From assembly GCA_003427395.1 (NCBI GenBank), contig BFEA01000013.1, forward strand, positions 5,470,267-5,534,266: a stretch of DNA of 64,000 nt, in the 5' to 3' direction. Of this stretch, positions 1 through 11,149 are shown piece by piece. The notes under the pieces are model-generated. The model did no database searches and was not told the DNA's origin. It saw only the letters and a list, made by a program, of their open reading frames with translations. This stretch comes from Chara braunii. Its lineage: Eukaryota; Streptophyta; Charophyceae; Charales; Characeae. Made by a program: the position numbers and the translations under genes. The first letter of the stretch is position 1. Every line of letters starts with the position of its first letter.

Positions 1-670
1 AGTAGCTCTGGGGCTTCCCTTCCTAGTCCTAGTCTTCTTCCTCCTTCGTGTCCTTGCTCCTTACCCAGTAACGCAACTGATGTTAGCGCTGCGCCAACCA
101 GTGTGTCGCCAAACTTGCACACCGACAATGAGGAGGAGCAACTGGCTCCTCCTGGAGATATAGCGGCGTGATTGCCTCTTGGTGAGTGACTTCCTAGGCC
201 GCGCGACCTTCAAGCAACCGATACCTCCTTCCTTTCAGAGGGAAACATCATTGCAGAGTCTGATATTGCCCGTACAGTCCCTAGACTCAGACTGGTTGGA
301 CTTGTACCCACCTAGACCTAGCCTCCAACTACTGGGCCTCTAAAAATGTCAACTTTTGTCTTCTTCTGCTCGGCCTCGAGTACCCGACACATCTACCTCT
401 AACTGGTGTGGTAACGGCGTACCTGCTACTTGAGTGTTTTCCGCTGCTTCAAGTGTCACGGGCCTCTTCCCTGCCACTTGAGTGTTTTCCCCCGCTGCAA
501 TCAAGTACCGTTAAGCGTGCACACACACAGACTTAGAGGATTCAGTAACACGTGCACACACATAGACTTAGAGGACTCGGTAACACGCGGGAAAATCAGC
601 AAAGCATTCATTCCATGAGCAAAACTCATAAATTAGTTGTGGGTCTCAGTCTGTGATTGGTCAGAGTCTC
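1..670 (-). mobile_element. LTR-A copy, partial
   Basis: Matches in reverse complement the LTR that follows the plus-strand G2 element at 40794, and in the same orientation the copy at 47436-48062. Shared landmarks are the block CAGACTGAGA near its minus-strand start, the segment with GGGAAACATCATTGCAGA, and a TATA-like GATATAGCGG at about 158. Next to the TATA-like box is a perfect inverted repeat GGAGGAGC/GCTCCTCC (about 131-151). The copy runs off the window edge, so its 3' end is unseen. Confidence 0.7.
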
Positions 671-750
671 CCTCACAAGTGTCCAATCAATGTTTCCAGG
701 TGTTGAATCAGATTTTGGGCGCTAGATGCCCGACAATAGTCCCTACGCGG

Positions 751-752
<2 letters not shown>

Positions 753-816
<64 letters not shown>
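753..816. repeat. (CT)n microsatellite
   Basis: Uninterrupted CT dinucleotide run of about 64 bases, just outside the LTR-A copy. It is one of at least five long CT tracts in the window. Confidence 0.97.
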
Positions 817-819
<3 letters not shown>

Positions 820-1257
820 TGATGATACTGATGGCCACATGTACTTAAGAATGCAGTGGTGGCTCTCTGATGCAGGTCGCTGGAGTAAGGTCCCAGCTAT
901 GGCGCCTAGGTAAGTCGTGCTTTACCTCGCGACTATGGCTCACCAGCCTCCGCACTCCCACTACCTCCTCCTCGTCTACCTCTACTCTAGCGCAGCTCCT
1001 CACTATATGGAGCTGCTCCAACAACATGACACCCGACGATTGAGGTTCAGCCGAATGTTCTCCAGTTGAGGACTGGCCTAGCTATATACCGTTGGTCCTG
1101 GCTGGATGTCCTGGGGTCTGCGAAGAGGATCGTCCGATCAAGGATCGGATCGGCGGTCCCGATCGCAAGCCCAAGTCTTGATCCTGAGATCAGTGCAAGA
1201 AAACGGCTTGCCTGGGTCCCTATCGGGGACAAAGGTCAAGTTTTGGGGGTATTGCAG
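817..1257. other. Unassigned flank of element G1
   Basis: No recognisable protein, RNA or repeat. Short open frames on both strands look like chance. It is the left flank of the G1 insertion; TGCAG (1253-1257) may be one half of the target-site duplication. Confidence 0.5.
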
Positions 1258-2183
1258 TGAACCCAGATCGTGAAGACACTTGTCAATAATGCAAGCCTAG
1301 ATGAATATAAACCTGTTGATGATTATCAATCATCATAATCGTGTCCAGATAGAATGAGATGGGAGAATCATACACAAACGAAAAGAGAGAGGAGGGAGAA
1401 TAAACTTAGAGAGTAGAGAGAACTTCTCCCTTGGGCTTCCTCCTCGATCACCACCTCAAATAGTCAATAGTCTGAACGTACATTTGAAGTTCTACTACAA
1501 TGTGCCACGTGGCACGTCAATCAGTCCTCATCAGNGCACTGGAGCAATGTCGACCTCAAGATGACCAGGTACGTGTCCACGATTACCCCACAGTCATGAT
1601 CTCCTCCTGAGTGACGATAAATCAGAACAACGGTGCCCGTCAGTAGCCCAGCCACGTCACCATAGTACACATGGCAGCGGCCACATCGGCAACGACGCGT
1701 TGTAGCTTCTACTTCAGCATGCCCTGAGGACAATAGTCAGCCAGCCACCATGCCGAGCTAGCAGCACAAAGCCAGCGTCCAGCCAATATCGCAGCGTCGA
1801 GCCAGCGTCGTCGTCAATACGTGAAGTCAGCATTGACGCAAGACGGAATGAATGTCAAAGTCAGGAAGTCAGCGCTTATGTAGTGTTGACGCGGGGTCTG
1901 GACCTCGGATGCTGCATCCCTCAGCCGCCAAGATCTTAGTGCAAATGACGGCCCAAATTGGCCTGGAACCGAATTCCCTCTGGCCTTGATGCTGTCTGGG
2001 TACCTGCGCACAACAAGTGAGTGTATCCGACCAAGGGCTTGGGCGCGGTACCTTTGACCTGACAGTTGACTTAGACTCCTAGGGCAGTGCGTGGTCACAC
2101 TGCCTGGTGCAGGCCGAGTTTGGCCTGCATCGTCTGGGCTCCGTTTCGAGGGCCCAGACTGCTGCAAAACACGGGTTACTGCA
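1258..2183 (-). mobile_element. G1 3' LTR
   Basis: Directly repeats 9142-10164. The minus-strand start is TGCAGTAACC and the end is GGGTTCA. It lacks the expanded GCCAGCG minisatellite of the 5' LTR, which accounts for most of the length difference. A purine-rich stretch on the minus strand abuts it (2184-2205), a weak polypurine-tract candidate. One ambiguous base lies at 1535. Confidence 0.85.
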
Positions 2184-2230
2184 TTCCTGCCGACCCATTT
2201 TCGAGTTCCATCGCAGAAACAATTAAGACT

Positions 2231-3748
2231 TCAACCCACGTTCATATGCAGATACAATATCAGGAGCAATTTTAAGTAATTCTCGTTTACTAAACTATCT
2301 GTCCTCAGATGGTGCCTAAGATTTGAAACGTACCTTGAACTGCTTTGGGGTCGTTCATGTCCACCTATAGAAAAGTACCCATGCACTATGATCCGGTCTA
2401 CTTCATATCTGCCTTCCATGGATGGCGGAATCATGTATGGTCTATTTGGGAACTCGTTTCCTTCTACATAGGGCAATAATTTGGACCCATGAAAGACAGG
2501 ATACGTTTTGAGGTGAGGGGGAATATCGATACGATAACACGATCCCTCTGCATCCCCAATTACTTTGAGAACTTCCCAGGGTACAAAATAGACGGGCAAA
2601 AGTTTGTGAGACACATCTTCTTCCAACGAAAAGTCTTTGGACTTGACCCAAACTAGATCACCTTCCTTGAATGTTGATGGTCGGCGATGCTTGTTAGCTT
2701 GTTAACTCTTTTGGTCCTGAGCTTTCCTCAGATTGTCTTTTACTTTCTTGATGTCTTGTTGAAACAATATTGCATACTCTCGGGTCCCTGGAGGTAACCT
2801 AAGGAATTGGTCCCGTGTTAGCACATCGATGGGACGCTTAGGTTTCCACCCCTTGTGCAGTGCATTAGGCGTACGCCCTGTAGCGGTATGAACACTACTA
2901 TTGTATGCACTTGCTATCTTGGGTAAGTTATCGTCCCAATCAATCTAATCGGGTCTTACGTACATGCGCAGAAGTTGTTGGCACAAACGGTTTATCTATT
3001 CACTTTGACCATTTGTTTCAGGGTGTCGCCCTGACGACATGGTAAGTCGTGTACAGTATGCTTCTGTAAGCTTTTGCCATGGCGTACTTGTGAACCTGGC
3101 ATCACGATCAAATACAATGGAGAGGGGAAAACCATACTCAGTTACCCATCGCATCTGAAACTTTTGGATGACAAGTTATGTTCGCGTTTTTGTGGGTAAG
3201 GGAATAAACATGGCATATTTAGAGAAACGATATACAATAACCATTACTTGACTATTGCCAGTTCGGCTTTTGGTGAGGCTCGTGAAGTCAATTGAGATAG
3301 AATCACCTGGTTTGCTAGGAATCGGTAATGGTTTTAAAAGACCGAGTGGATTTTCATGTGACGGTTTGTTCCTCTCACACGCCAAACATGTACGAACATA
3401 AGTTAGTACGTCATCTTTCAATCCCTTCCACTCAAAGCGTTCTCTGACTTCTGCTCAAGTTTTCTTGAAACCAAAATGTCCTTCAAAGTCGTGACATTCC
3501 CCAATCAGCGGACTTTTGATTTCTTCTTGATGAGGAATACACAATCTTTGTTCAGTTTGGTCTAACAAAACAAACAAACCATTGGTCACTCTGTAGTTGG
3601 GAAGTAGAGATGAATCTTTTGCACGGACATCCATATTAGGCTTCCAAATAGGATCAGTAATATATCCTTGACGAATTTTATCTTTCATACCACTCCCAAT
3701 ATTCAGGTAAGAGACAATAGTACCAAAGAAATCGCAATGTCTGGACAA
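2231..3748 (-). pseudogene. G1 integrase, broken
   Basis: Minus-strand remains of a gypsy integrase, which would insert the cDNA copy. The N-terminal part (about 3455-3748) ends in a zinc-binding-type segment with GECHDFEGHFGFKK. The next frame (3176-3421) gives CLACERNKPSHENPLGLL and the start of the catalytic core, SISIDFTSLTKSRTG, with the first core Asp. The rest of the core (about 2700-3175) is scattered over several frames with stops. The C-terminal segment (2231-2626) has the GSCYRIDIPPHLKTYPVFHG and VDRII motifs that follow the core in chromoviruses. The chromodomain that should follow VDRII is not readable. Not functional as it stands. Confidence 0.8.
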
Positions 3749-3823
3749 TGCATCTGCAACCAGGTAAGACTTACCTTTTATAGTCTTTCATTCAAAATCA
3801 AAAGTATCAATGAATGCAGACCA

Positions 3824-5518
3824 TCATACTAACTTATCAGAGAGTCTAGGCTGTGTCTTTTTCCACTTTAGAGTAGAGTGGTCTGAATACACAGTGAAGT
3901 GCCTCCCTAACAAGTAGTGCTTCCATGTGTCTAGCGCACAGACTAAAGCATATAGTTCCCTTTCATAGGTGGAGTTGGCGACCTTGTCTAATGGTAGACG
4001 TGTAGACATAAACTCAATAGGTCTATAACCATTACCATCGTTTTGTTGAAGGATTGCGCCAATCCCATATTGACTTGCATCAGTAGGAACGATGGAGGGA
4101 AGAGACGGATCAACAATTTTCAAAACAGGGTAGTGAGTCAACGCATACTTTACCTTCTTGAAGGAGGACTCACAGTCCTTGTCCCACAACCAGATAGTTC
4201 CTTTTTTCAATAATCTTCTCATTGGTGCGGCAATCTGTGAGAAGTTTCTTACAAACTTCCTACAGTAGCTTGCCAAACCAAGAAAAGATCGTAACTCAGT
4301 TACAGACTTAGGTCTTGGCCAATCTCTAATTGCTGATTTTTTTTTTTCTTCGGGCCTTAGGCCCTCCTCGTTCACTACATGTCCAAGGTATAAGACTTCA
4401 GACTTAGCGAACTCAGACTTCTTTGGGTTTAGCTTGAAGTTGCCCTCTCGCAACTTTCCTAATACGAGACGTAAGTGTTTTTCGTGATCTTTTAGTGTCT
4501 TATTGTACATTAGAATGTCGTCGAGATAGGCAATGACGAACTGATCCAACCATTGACGAAATAGTCCATTCATGGATCTCTGGAAGGTCGCTGGGGCGTT
4601 TGTCAGTCCGAAAGGCATAACCACGAACTCGTAGTGACCATACCTGATTTGGAACGCAGTCTTGTGTTGATCCACGGGATCCACCTCGATCTAGTGCACA
4701 AATGGTTAAGAGGTACCCTCAGTTTTCACCCCTAGGGTAACCTTTACCACCCTGAAAAGTGTAGTGGGGATCATGTTTTTTTGGTTTTTCTTTTTTGGTC
4801 TGTTTTTTTTTTGGTCAAGGTCTGTATGAGTCAAGTTCAGTGTTTGTTGGGTTCCTGGAGATGGTTGTTTTGGATAGTGGTGAAAATTGTGAAAATCGAC
4901 AAATTGAAATGTTGGTAAAATTTCATGAAAGTGCACTTTTGGCTTGCTGTTTTATATGTTCTTTATTTATTTTTTTCGTTTTTATTTTTTACAATATGTT
5001 AGTAAGAAGTGCATTCTACAGATTGTTGTGAAGTATGGTTAAAATGACCCTTTGTTTTTTTTATAAATGAGGGTGAAAATTGGGGGGTCGGTTAACCTTC
5101 TCTCATCCAGTGGTATCCAGACTTTAGATCAATCTTATTGAATACTTGCAGCCCTGCAACTGGTCCAACAAGTCGTCAATGCGTGGAAGTGGTTCGGCGT
5201 TCTCAATAGTGACGACATTCAACCTTCTGTAGTCAATACAAAGACGCAACTCACCTTCCTTTTTGGGCACAAATAGAACAGGGGCACCATAAGGAGAGGA
5301 GTTAGGCGAATCCATCCTTTTTCTATTAGTTCCTCAAGTTCCCTAGGAGACATTCGATAGATAGGGCCCTTGGGAATCTTACTACCAGGAATAATTTCTA
5401 TTATGTGCTTGAAAGCACGTTCAATTATTCCTGTTGGTTCAGTTTGCAGATCTTTATACTCCTCTTGAGTCCTCCAGGAGTTTTTCAATCGTAGGATGAT
5501 AGGAAGTAGAACATTCAC
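3824..5518 (-). pseudogene. G1 reverse transcriptase-RNase H, interrupted
   Basis: Minus-strand gypsy RT and RNase H. The start lies at 5124-5518 with [22 protein letters not shown] and LCIDYRRLN. After a 0.4-kb insertion it resumes at 4684 with [21 protein letters not shown] and the YLDD active-site box (IAYLDDILMY). Thumb motif LGLASYCRKFVRNFS and RNase H motifs PTDASQYGIGAILQQ, ERELYALV and YSDHSTLKW follow. Besides the insertion there is a frameshift just before the expected IDLKSGY motif. The catalytic residues in the surviving blocks look intact, so inactivation seems due mainly to the insertion and frameshifts. Confidence 0.9.
4697..5106. mobile_element. MITE-like insertion in G1 RT
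   Basis: A T-rich segment of about 0.4 kb that splits the RT between its GYH and IEVDP codons. The ends form an imperfect inverted repeat: GGTTAAGAGG at 4704 with TTTTCACCC at 4723-4731, against GGTTAACC at 5090-5097 with GGGTGAAAA at 5071-5079, equally spaced from the ends. Flanks carry similar CTAGTG/CCAGTG, a possible 6-bp target duplication. No coding capacity is seen. A non-autonomous DNA transposon is the simplest reading; the superfamily cannot be told. Confidence 0.6.
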
Positions 5519-6392
5519 CTGCCTTGTTTACTAAGACCATCATTACTTCCTTTCCCAATCTCTTCTTTGAAACCATTGATCGAAATGCTGGGTAACTCGT
5601 ACAACAAAAAGACAAACTAGAGTTATAGTCAAACTTATAATGCAGTTTGATTGGTTTCAACTCGGAATGTGCATCCTTTAGTTGCACTATTTTATCTTTG
5701 AGCTTGATTTCTGGGTTGGCTTCCTCATGCCAGTCCATACCCAAAATTAAATCAAAGGGTAAGTTCTTTTCCACAAGGAAGGATACTTCGTGTAGAATCT
5801 TTTTACCTTCCTTGGTTTGGAAACGACACGTAACACGATCGACACACTGCGCGATAGTGATCGTGCTTCTGTCTGCCAAAATAGACGTGATAGGTCGAGA
5901 CAGATCTTTCACTTTCATTCCGAGATGCAACTTGCGGATTGCTTTCTCGAATATGTAGGGTCTCATCAATCCCGAGTCCAATAGTGCACCTACGCGTGTA
6001 TGTGCAATCTCTAAATCCGCGATTAATAGGTCACCCTTCGACGTAGATTTCTTAGCCCACGAGCTCTGTAGTGCCAACAACTCCTTACCGAGCTCATCAA
6101 GAGAGTCGTCCAGAGAGAGTGCATAAGGGTGGTCTAGACGATGGGCCGAGGAAGAACCATCCTTTGCCATGCGACTCAAAGGGTTGAAAGGGTTAGTAGG
6201 CGCCTTACCTTTATCTACATCCAAACCCTTAGACTCAGTAGGAGCAGATGTTACTCTTATTGGTTGCTTGCTTTTGGGTTTCGGATTAACGGGCACCAAA
6301 CAATTACATGCCCTGCAGTGCCACACTTCAGGCACTATGGGTTGTCCATCCGCTCCTGCCACGTTTCTCTTGACAAGCCCATCTTTTCCCAT
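5454..6392 (-). pseudogene. G1 gag end and aspartic protease
   Basis: A 312-codon open frame on the minus strand. Near its start CRAC looks like the first half of a CCHC zinc knuckle, but the His is missing. Around residues 130-215 lies a retropepsin-like domain that would cut the Gag-Pol polyprotein: ALLDSG with the catalytic Asp-Ser-Gly kept, then LHLGMKVKDL and LPFDLILGMDW. The usual DSGAT is here DSGLM. The frame ends before the RT start, which is in a different frame (5219-5518 overlaps it). Of the four elements in the window with a readable protease, only this one keeps the catalytic Asp. Confidence 0.75.
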
Positions 6393-6418
6393 GACCTCCC
6401 TGCCGCAATTTTGGGATG

Positions 6419-8076
6419 TTATGGGAATGAGCGTGGTCTCTTCTTTTTTACTGGCAGTCGTGGTCCTCCCTTGTTGACCACAACAACAGTGACTTCCCCC
6501 TTCCCCGACTCACTGCTGCTCACCACACCCTTGGCCTCCAATGGCCACTTCTCCACAGTATTGTCATCAAAGACGACGAGGGTGTGGTCATGGCGCTTTT
6601 GGCGCCAAAGTATCCACTTGCCTGATCCTGCACCACCACCAAACTTCACAACAGATGCATACGAATTCTTTACTTGAGAAGTCATTTGCTCCCTCTGAAG
6701 AGCAGGATCGCGAAACTGTCTGTAGTTATACTTACTGGATTTTGATGCTGCCACGAGTTGTCCTCGAATGGGCTTGGGCAGAGCGCGGGAATAGATATAT
6801 AAGACTTGGTTGTCCTGCAGGTTCATTCCGGGAACCTGCAACAGTCGATCAACTTTTCGAGACAAGGCTTCTACCGAGGTCCAATGTTTTTGACCAATGG
6901 TAGTGAGCTGGTCAAAGGCCTTGTCGGCCGCCGTCTTGTCCAAGGAACTACTTCAGGTTCAAGTTTGCAGCCCACTCCCGAATATCATCAAACCCCGCTG
7001 CGTTGGCTTCGGCCAAAACCCATTCCTTTGCTTCCCCCCTAAGACAAGAAGTAGAGAAAGCAACTTGGGACTCGGGTTCAACAGGGGCCGTACTACAATA
7101 TGTTTGTATCTCGACAATCCACAACAGGAAATTTTCACCCTTGCTATTGCTGAATGTAAAAGGCAATTTCATCTTGACTTCTTTCTTTTAAGCTTTCTCA
7201 GGCTGTGCAGTGGTGTACTTCTTTTCTTCTGGAGACTTCGGCAGACTCGAAGGCTCCCCTTTCTTTTCTTCCGGTTTATAGGTCTCTTCATTAAGAGACT
7301 TCATGGCATCTCCCATTAATTTCTTTGGTTTTTCTTATGTTTTTGTTTTGACTTCCTCAACCACCTGGTGCTTTCCTTTGACCAGTTTTGTGATTGTCCG
7401 TAGTCCCGCGGCCACATCATCAATATGTGCCTGCATCTGTTCACCGTATTGATCAATTTTCACCTTAAGGTGAGCTAAGTAGGTCACAAGTTGAGCCAAA
7501 GACATTTCCTGATCTTCTCCTTCGGTCTTGATAACAGTTTGTCTGATTTCTTGGATTTCTGCTCTTGCTGTTCACTCTTTTCCTTTCTCAATTCTACTTT
7601 CCGTTTCTTCTCCTTCTCAAGTGCTTCCTCTAGTTGTCTGATATTTTCATCCGCAGTTTCTTCAGACACAATTATTTCTCTCGACTCTTTTCGGTCAACA
7701 ATCCTTCCAAGATGCTCAATGATATACTTATCAATTGCCTGACGACACTTGATTAGTACATACTGAACCCGTATGACGTCGGTGCCTGTTTTGGCTTGTT
7801 CGATAGCAGTTCGTACTGCCTTCAAGTCGAACTTGTCTCGCACGTATACTCGGCTTCGGCACCTGCACCACGAAGGTCAGAAATCAGTTGGTCCAAGCGG
7901 GCATTCAAACCCTTCTTCCGCTCGTCCACTTGATGCCTGGTTTGGGGATTAGGGGTCTCCTCATCAATGCTGAAGATGAGTGGGACTGGATAGAAGAGAA
8001 AGGGAATAAATCGAGTAAGCACCGATAATTTCAAACAATTCCAGAAGAGAGACATCGTGAGGTGCGTCTGCCGCAC
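6419..8076 (-). pseudogene. G1 gag, broken
   Basis: Minus-strand capsid-protein remains in at least four frame blocks: 7822-8076, 7484-7843, 6948-7172 and 6419-6943. The 7484-7843 block is strongly charged (EEALEKEKKRKVELRKEK) and should form a coiled coil. The 6948-7172 block, KLPFTFSNSKGENFLLWIVE then GEAKEWVLAEA, resembles the conserved gypsy gag core. The last block, LPKPIRGQLVAAS, fits the end of that core. No single start gives the whole protein. Position between leader and protease supports the call more than motif strength does. Confidence 0.65.
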
Positions 8077-8539
8077 AGTAAATAATCAAATAACAATAAC
8101 AAATCCCACGGCCGCACTATTCTACAACAGCAAGAATTTCAAACAACCGAAGAAGAAAATAAATACAATTATTTCTAATTCTAGCAAGTGTTGTTCTTTG
8201 TCTGTCTGTGTGATGACGTTCTAATTAAGAGTGTATAGGTACCACCTCAGGCCCGTGTGATCAGATACAACACACAAGTACGCACAACACCACAACACAG
8301 CAAACGACAGGTAAGTATGCCAACATCAATCAACAAACAATTTGTCAGCAATCTTCTTCTTCTTTTCTCTGCGTCGTTCTTAGTCGTTCTTAGTGCCAAT
8401 GCAATACCACACCCCTCTTGACAGCTGGCACTACAGCTGTCCAGTCAGCCGTTCAATCAGCAGTACCACATTCATCTTCAAGGTGCAACTCTTACTTGGC
8501 AGCCACCTGCCTACCTCGTGTCATCCCTGGCGTGCCAAC

Positions 8540-9085
8540 ATAGCAGATCTGCCACGTCAGCACATCAGTGTGTAATCAATCAATGGTGGGATGCCACGTC
8601 AGCAAATGTGTGCTCTGGTCCTTCCCACTTGCCACTTCCTAGCGTCTTGGTGTGATACTGTCGATGTTCCAGCCAATCAAGTCAATGCCACGTCAGCCAA
8701 TGGAGCCAATGCCATGTCAACAGCCACGCCACATCAGAAGACAATCGTGTACGACACCTGCCTGCCACATCAGCAATTAGCCTTGATGTCCAAAGGCCAC
8801 GTCAGCATAATCAGATTTGGTTGCGCCTCAGCTGCTAATGCAGCATGAGAATGCCACGTCAGCAATCTCCAGCAACCAAGTCTCTAGACGTGGCACATGA
8901 TATGCCACGTCAGCGTGGAATCGCAATGCCGCCTCACTATCGCAATCCTGGCTGGTTTGCGGTCAATCTTGATTGCGATCCCGATTGCCACGTCAGCAAT
9001 CACGTTGTAATCTGGTCTTCTCGCCAGCGAAGTCCGTGCCACGTCAGCAACATCGGCCTTCTTCGTCGTTGTCCACGTCAGATCT
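8540..9085 (-). promoter_or_regulatory. Array of TGACGTGGC-type motifs in G1 leader
   Basis: Plus-strand GCCACGTCAG (minus strand CTGACGTGGC) occurs exactly at 8551, 8593, 8687, 8796, 8853, 8904, 8987 and 9038. Close variants start at 8711, 8728, 8764 and 9072. The sequence between copies is not itself repeated. TGACGTGG is a known plant bZIP site type (C/G-box hybrid; also the core of plant unfolded-protein-response elements). The array lies between primer site and gag, downstream of transcription start, so it may act as a downstream enhancer or as a structural part of the RNA leader. Function is inferred only. Confidence 0.6.
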
Positions 9086-9120
9086 TGTTGTCATCACATC
9101 GGTCGTCGTCGTCAGGAGTA

Positions 9121-9133
9121 TGCTCCGATACCA
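9121..9133 (-). other. G1 primer-binding site
   Basis: Minus strand TGGTATCGGAGCA begins a few bases after the 5' LTR end. It differs at one position from TGGTATCAGAGC, the usual complement of the initiator-Met tRNA 3' end used by most plant gypsy elements. This fixes the element orientation. Confidence 0.85.
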
Positions 9134-9141
9134 AATTACAA

Positions 9142-10164
9142 TGAACCCAGATCGTGAAGACACTTGTCAACAATGCAAGCCCAGATGAATATAAACCTGC
9201 TGATGATTATCAATAATCATAATCGTGTCCAGATAGAATGAGATGGGAGAATCATACACAGACGAAAAGAGAGAGGAGGGAGAATAGACTTAGAGAGTGG
9301 AGAGGCAATGCCCACTTCTGCCTCGGGCTTCCTCCTCGATCACCACCTCAAATAATCAATAGTCTGAACGTACATCTGAAGTTCTACTACAATGTGCCAC
9401 GTGGCACGTCAACCAGTCCTCATCAGTGCACTGGAGCAATGTCGACCTGAAGATGACCAGGTACGTGTCCACGATTACCCCGTAGTCATGATCTCCTCCT
9501 GAGTGACGATAAATCAGAACAGCAGTGCCAGTCACGTAGCCCAGCCATGTCAGCATAGTACACATGGCGGCGGCCACATCGGCAGCGACGCGTGGCAGCT
9601 GCCACATCAGCATGCCCTGAAGACAATAGTCAGCCAGCCACCATGCCGAGATAGCAGCGCATCGCCGTAGTCACCCAAATGCCAGCGCAAAGCCAGCGTA
9701 TGCCAGCGCAAAGCCAGCGTCCAGCCAGCGTATGCCAGCGCAAAGCCAGCGTCCAGCCAGCATCGCAGCGTCCAGCCAGTGTCGTCGTCAACACGTGAAG
9801 TCAGCATTGACGCAAGACTGCATGAATGTCAAAGTCAGGAAGTCAGCGCTTAGTAGCGTTGACGCGGGGTCTGGACCCGGATGCTGCATCCCTCAGCTGT
9901 CAAGATCTTAGTGCAAATGACGGCCCAGATTGGCCTGAAACTGAATTCCCTCTGGCCTTGATACTGTCTGGGTGCCTGCGCACAACAAGTGAGTGTATCT
10001 GACCAAGGGCCTGGGCGCGGTACCTTTGACCTGACAGTTGAGTTAGACTTTTGACTTTCCTAGGGCAGTGCGTGGTCACACTGCCTGGTGCAGGCCGAGT
10101 TTGGCCTGCATCGTCTGGGCTCCGTTTCGAGGGCCCAGACTGCTGCAGAACACAGGTTACTGCA
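9142..10164 (-). mobile_element. G1 5' LTR
   Basis: Direct repeat of 1258-2183, adjacent to the primer site, hence the 5' LTR on the minus strand. Contains a minisatellite at 9640-9790 (units with GCCAGCGCAAAGCCAGCGT and CCAGCCAGCGT) that is reduced to about one unit in the other LTR. The right end is GGTTACTGCA; see the element entry for the two possible boundaries. Confidence 0.85.
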
Positions 10165-10217
10165 GTATGGAGGTGGGAGAGAACGAATTTATGAGGGTGG
10201 ACACACCTATTTGGAAA

Positions 10218-10368
10218 TAGCAACCAAGTTGCCCTTATGAAGACATTTTCTGTTGCATTTGATAATAAAATTGTTGGGCTTTGCAGGCGACTGCAAGTAG
10301 CAACCACATTGCACTCACTAAGATTTTCAATGGTTGTATTTGATAGTAAAATTTGTTGGGCTTTAAAA
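10218..10368. repeat. Tandem ~80-bp duplication
   Basis: Two diverged copies, each running from TAGCAACCA-TTGC through a GAT.ATAAAAT segment to TTGTTGGGCTTT, first ending near 10282 and second near 10366. No coding sense. It lies in the right flank of G1. Confidence 0.75.
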
Positions 10369-11149
10369 AACAAATAAGGCACCCATGATCCCAGGAACAG
10401 ACCCAGACATCAGAAATCTCAGCAAAATCTCAGAACAGCTGCAAAACTCAGAAGGATACAGAAATCTCAGTCTTCATTTTTTCTGTTTATTACAATAGCA
10501 AAGCTTTTGTAATGCAGATTGCCACCCTTGTATTTCAAATTTTTCCCATCTCCCTTCACTTTGTGTTTCTATTGGGTAAGTATATGACCAGCAAAGTTGA
10601 GCAAACACAGGAAATCTTTTTCATTTCTTTCCCCTCTATTGTTTTGCACTCAACCTGCCAACCGGTCATCCTAGCAGTTATGTTCGGAACTGTTTTGTTC
10701 GGTTATCTCTGGGATGGCCACTATTGTATTTGAAACTTTTATCAGTGTGTCCGAAACCGGCCATATGATTCCCAACTATTGTGTTCCGATGCGTCGGATA
10801 ACACCCCGCATCTTTGGAGGCCTGGCCTACCAAATGGAAAAGGCTGGCTGATCCAGGCAAAAGGAAGTGAATTTTCGTCGCCCCAGTCACACAAAAACTT
10901 TGGTGTCGCAGAAATTGGTATATGAGAAAGGTCGCGGACGTATTGATTGTTCAAGTATCACATGACCAGCACAACCTTTCTTTTCTATCTACCCTCCTGC
11001 TTTGCAAGTAACCGGACATTGGTTCAACTTAATAATTTGACTTCTTATTTCATTAAAAGGGCCTTTACCCGCTCAGACCCTGAATAACGAACGCAGCATA
11101 ATGGGCCCCACTTGGCCAGAACTCAATTCGTGAAAAGCCGGTCAAAAGA
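10369..11149. other. No recognised feature
   Basis: Mixed-composition sequence with only short chance-like open frames. No protein motif, RNA fold or repeat shared with the rest of the window was seen. Confidence 0.4.

Larger units (their letters stand above)
1258..10164 (-). mobile_element. Ty3/gypsy retrotransposon G1, both LTRs
   Basis: An 8.9-kb minus-strand element between two direct repeats of about 0.93 and 1.02 kb. Reading the minus strand from high to low coordinate the order is 5' LTR, primer-binding site, motif-rich leader, gag, protease, reverse transcriptase, RNase H, integrase, 3' LTR. That is the gypsy order. All coding segments carry frameshifts or stops, so it is non-autonomous now. 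The ends can be set by the TG...CA rule (1258 and 10164). Alternatively the right end lies at 10160 with TGCAG (1253-1257 and 10161-10165) as target duplication; the two readings differ by four bases. The two LTRs still match along nearly their whole length, suggesting a fairly recent insertion relative to the other elements here. Confidence 0.88.
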
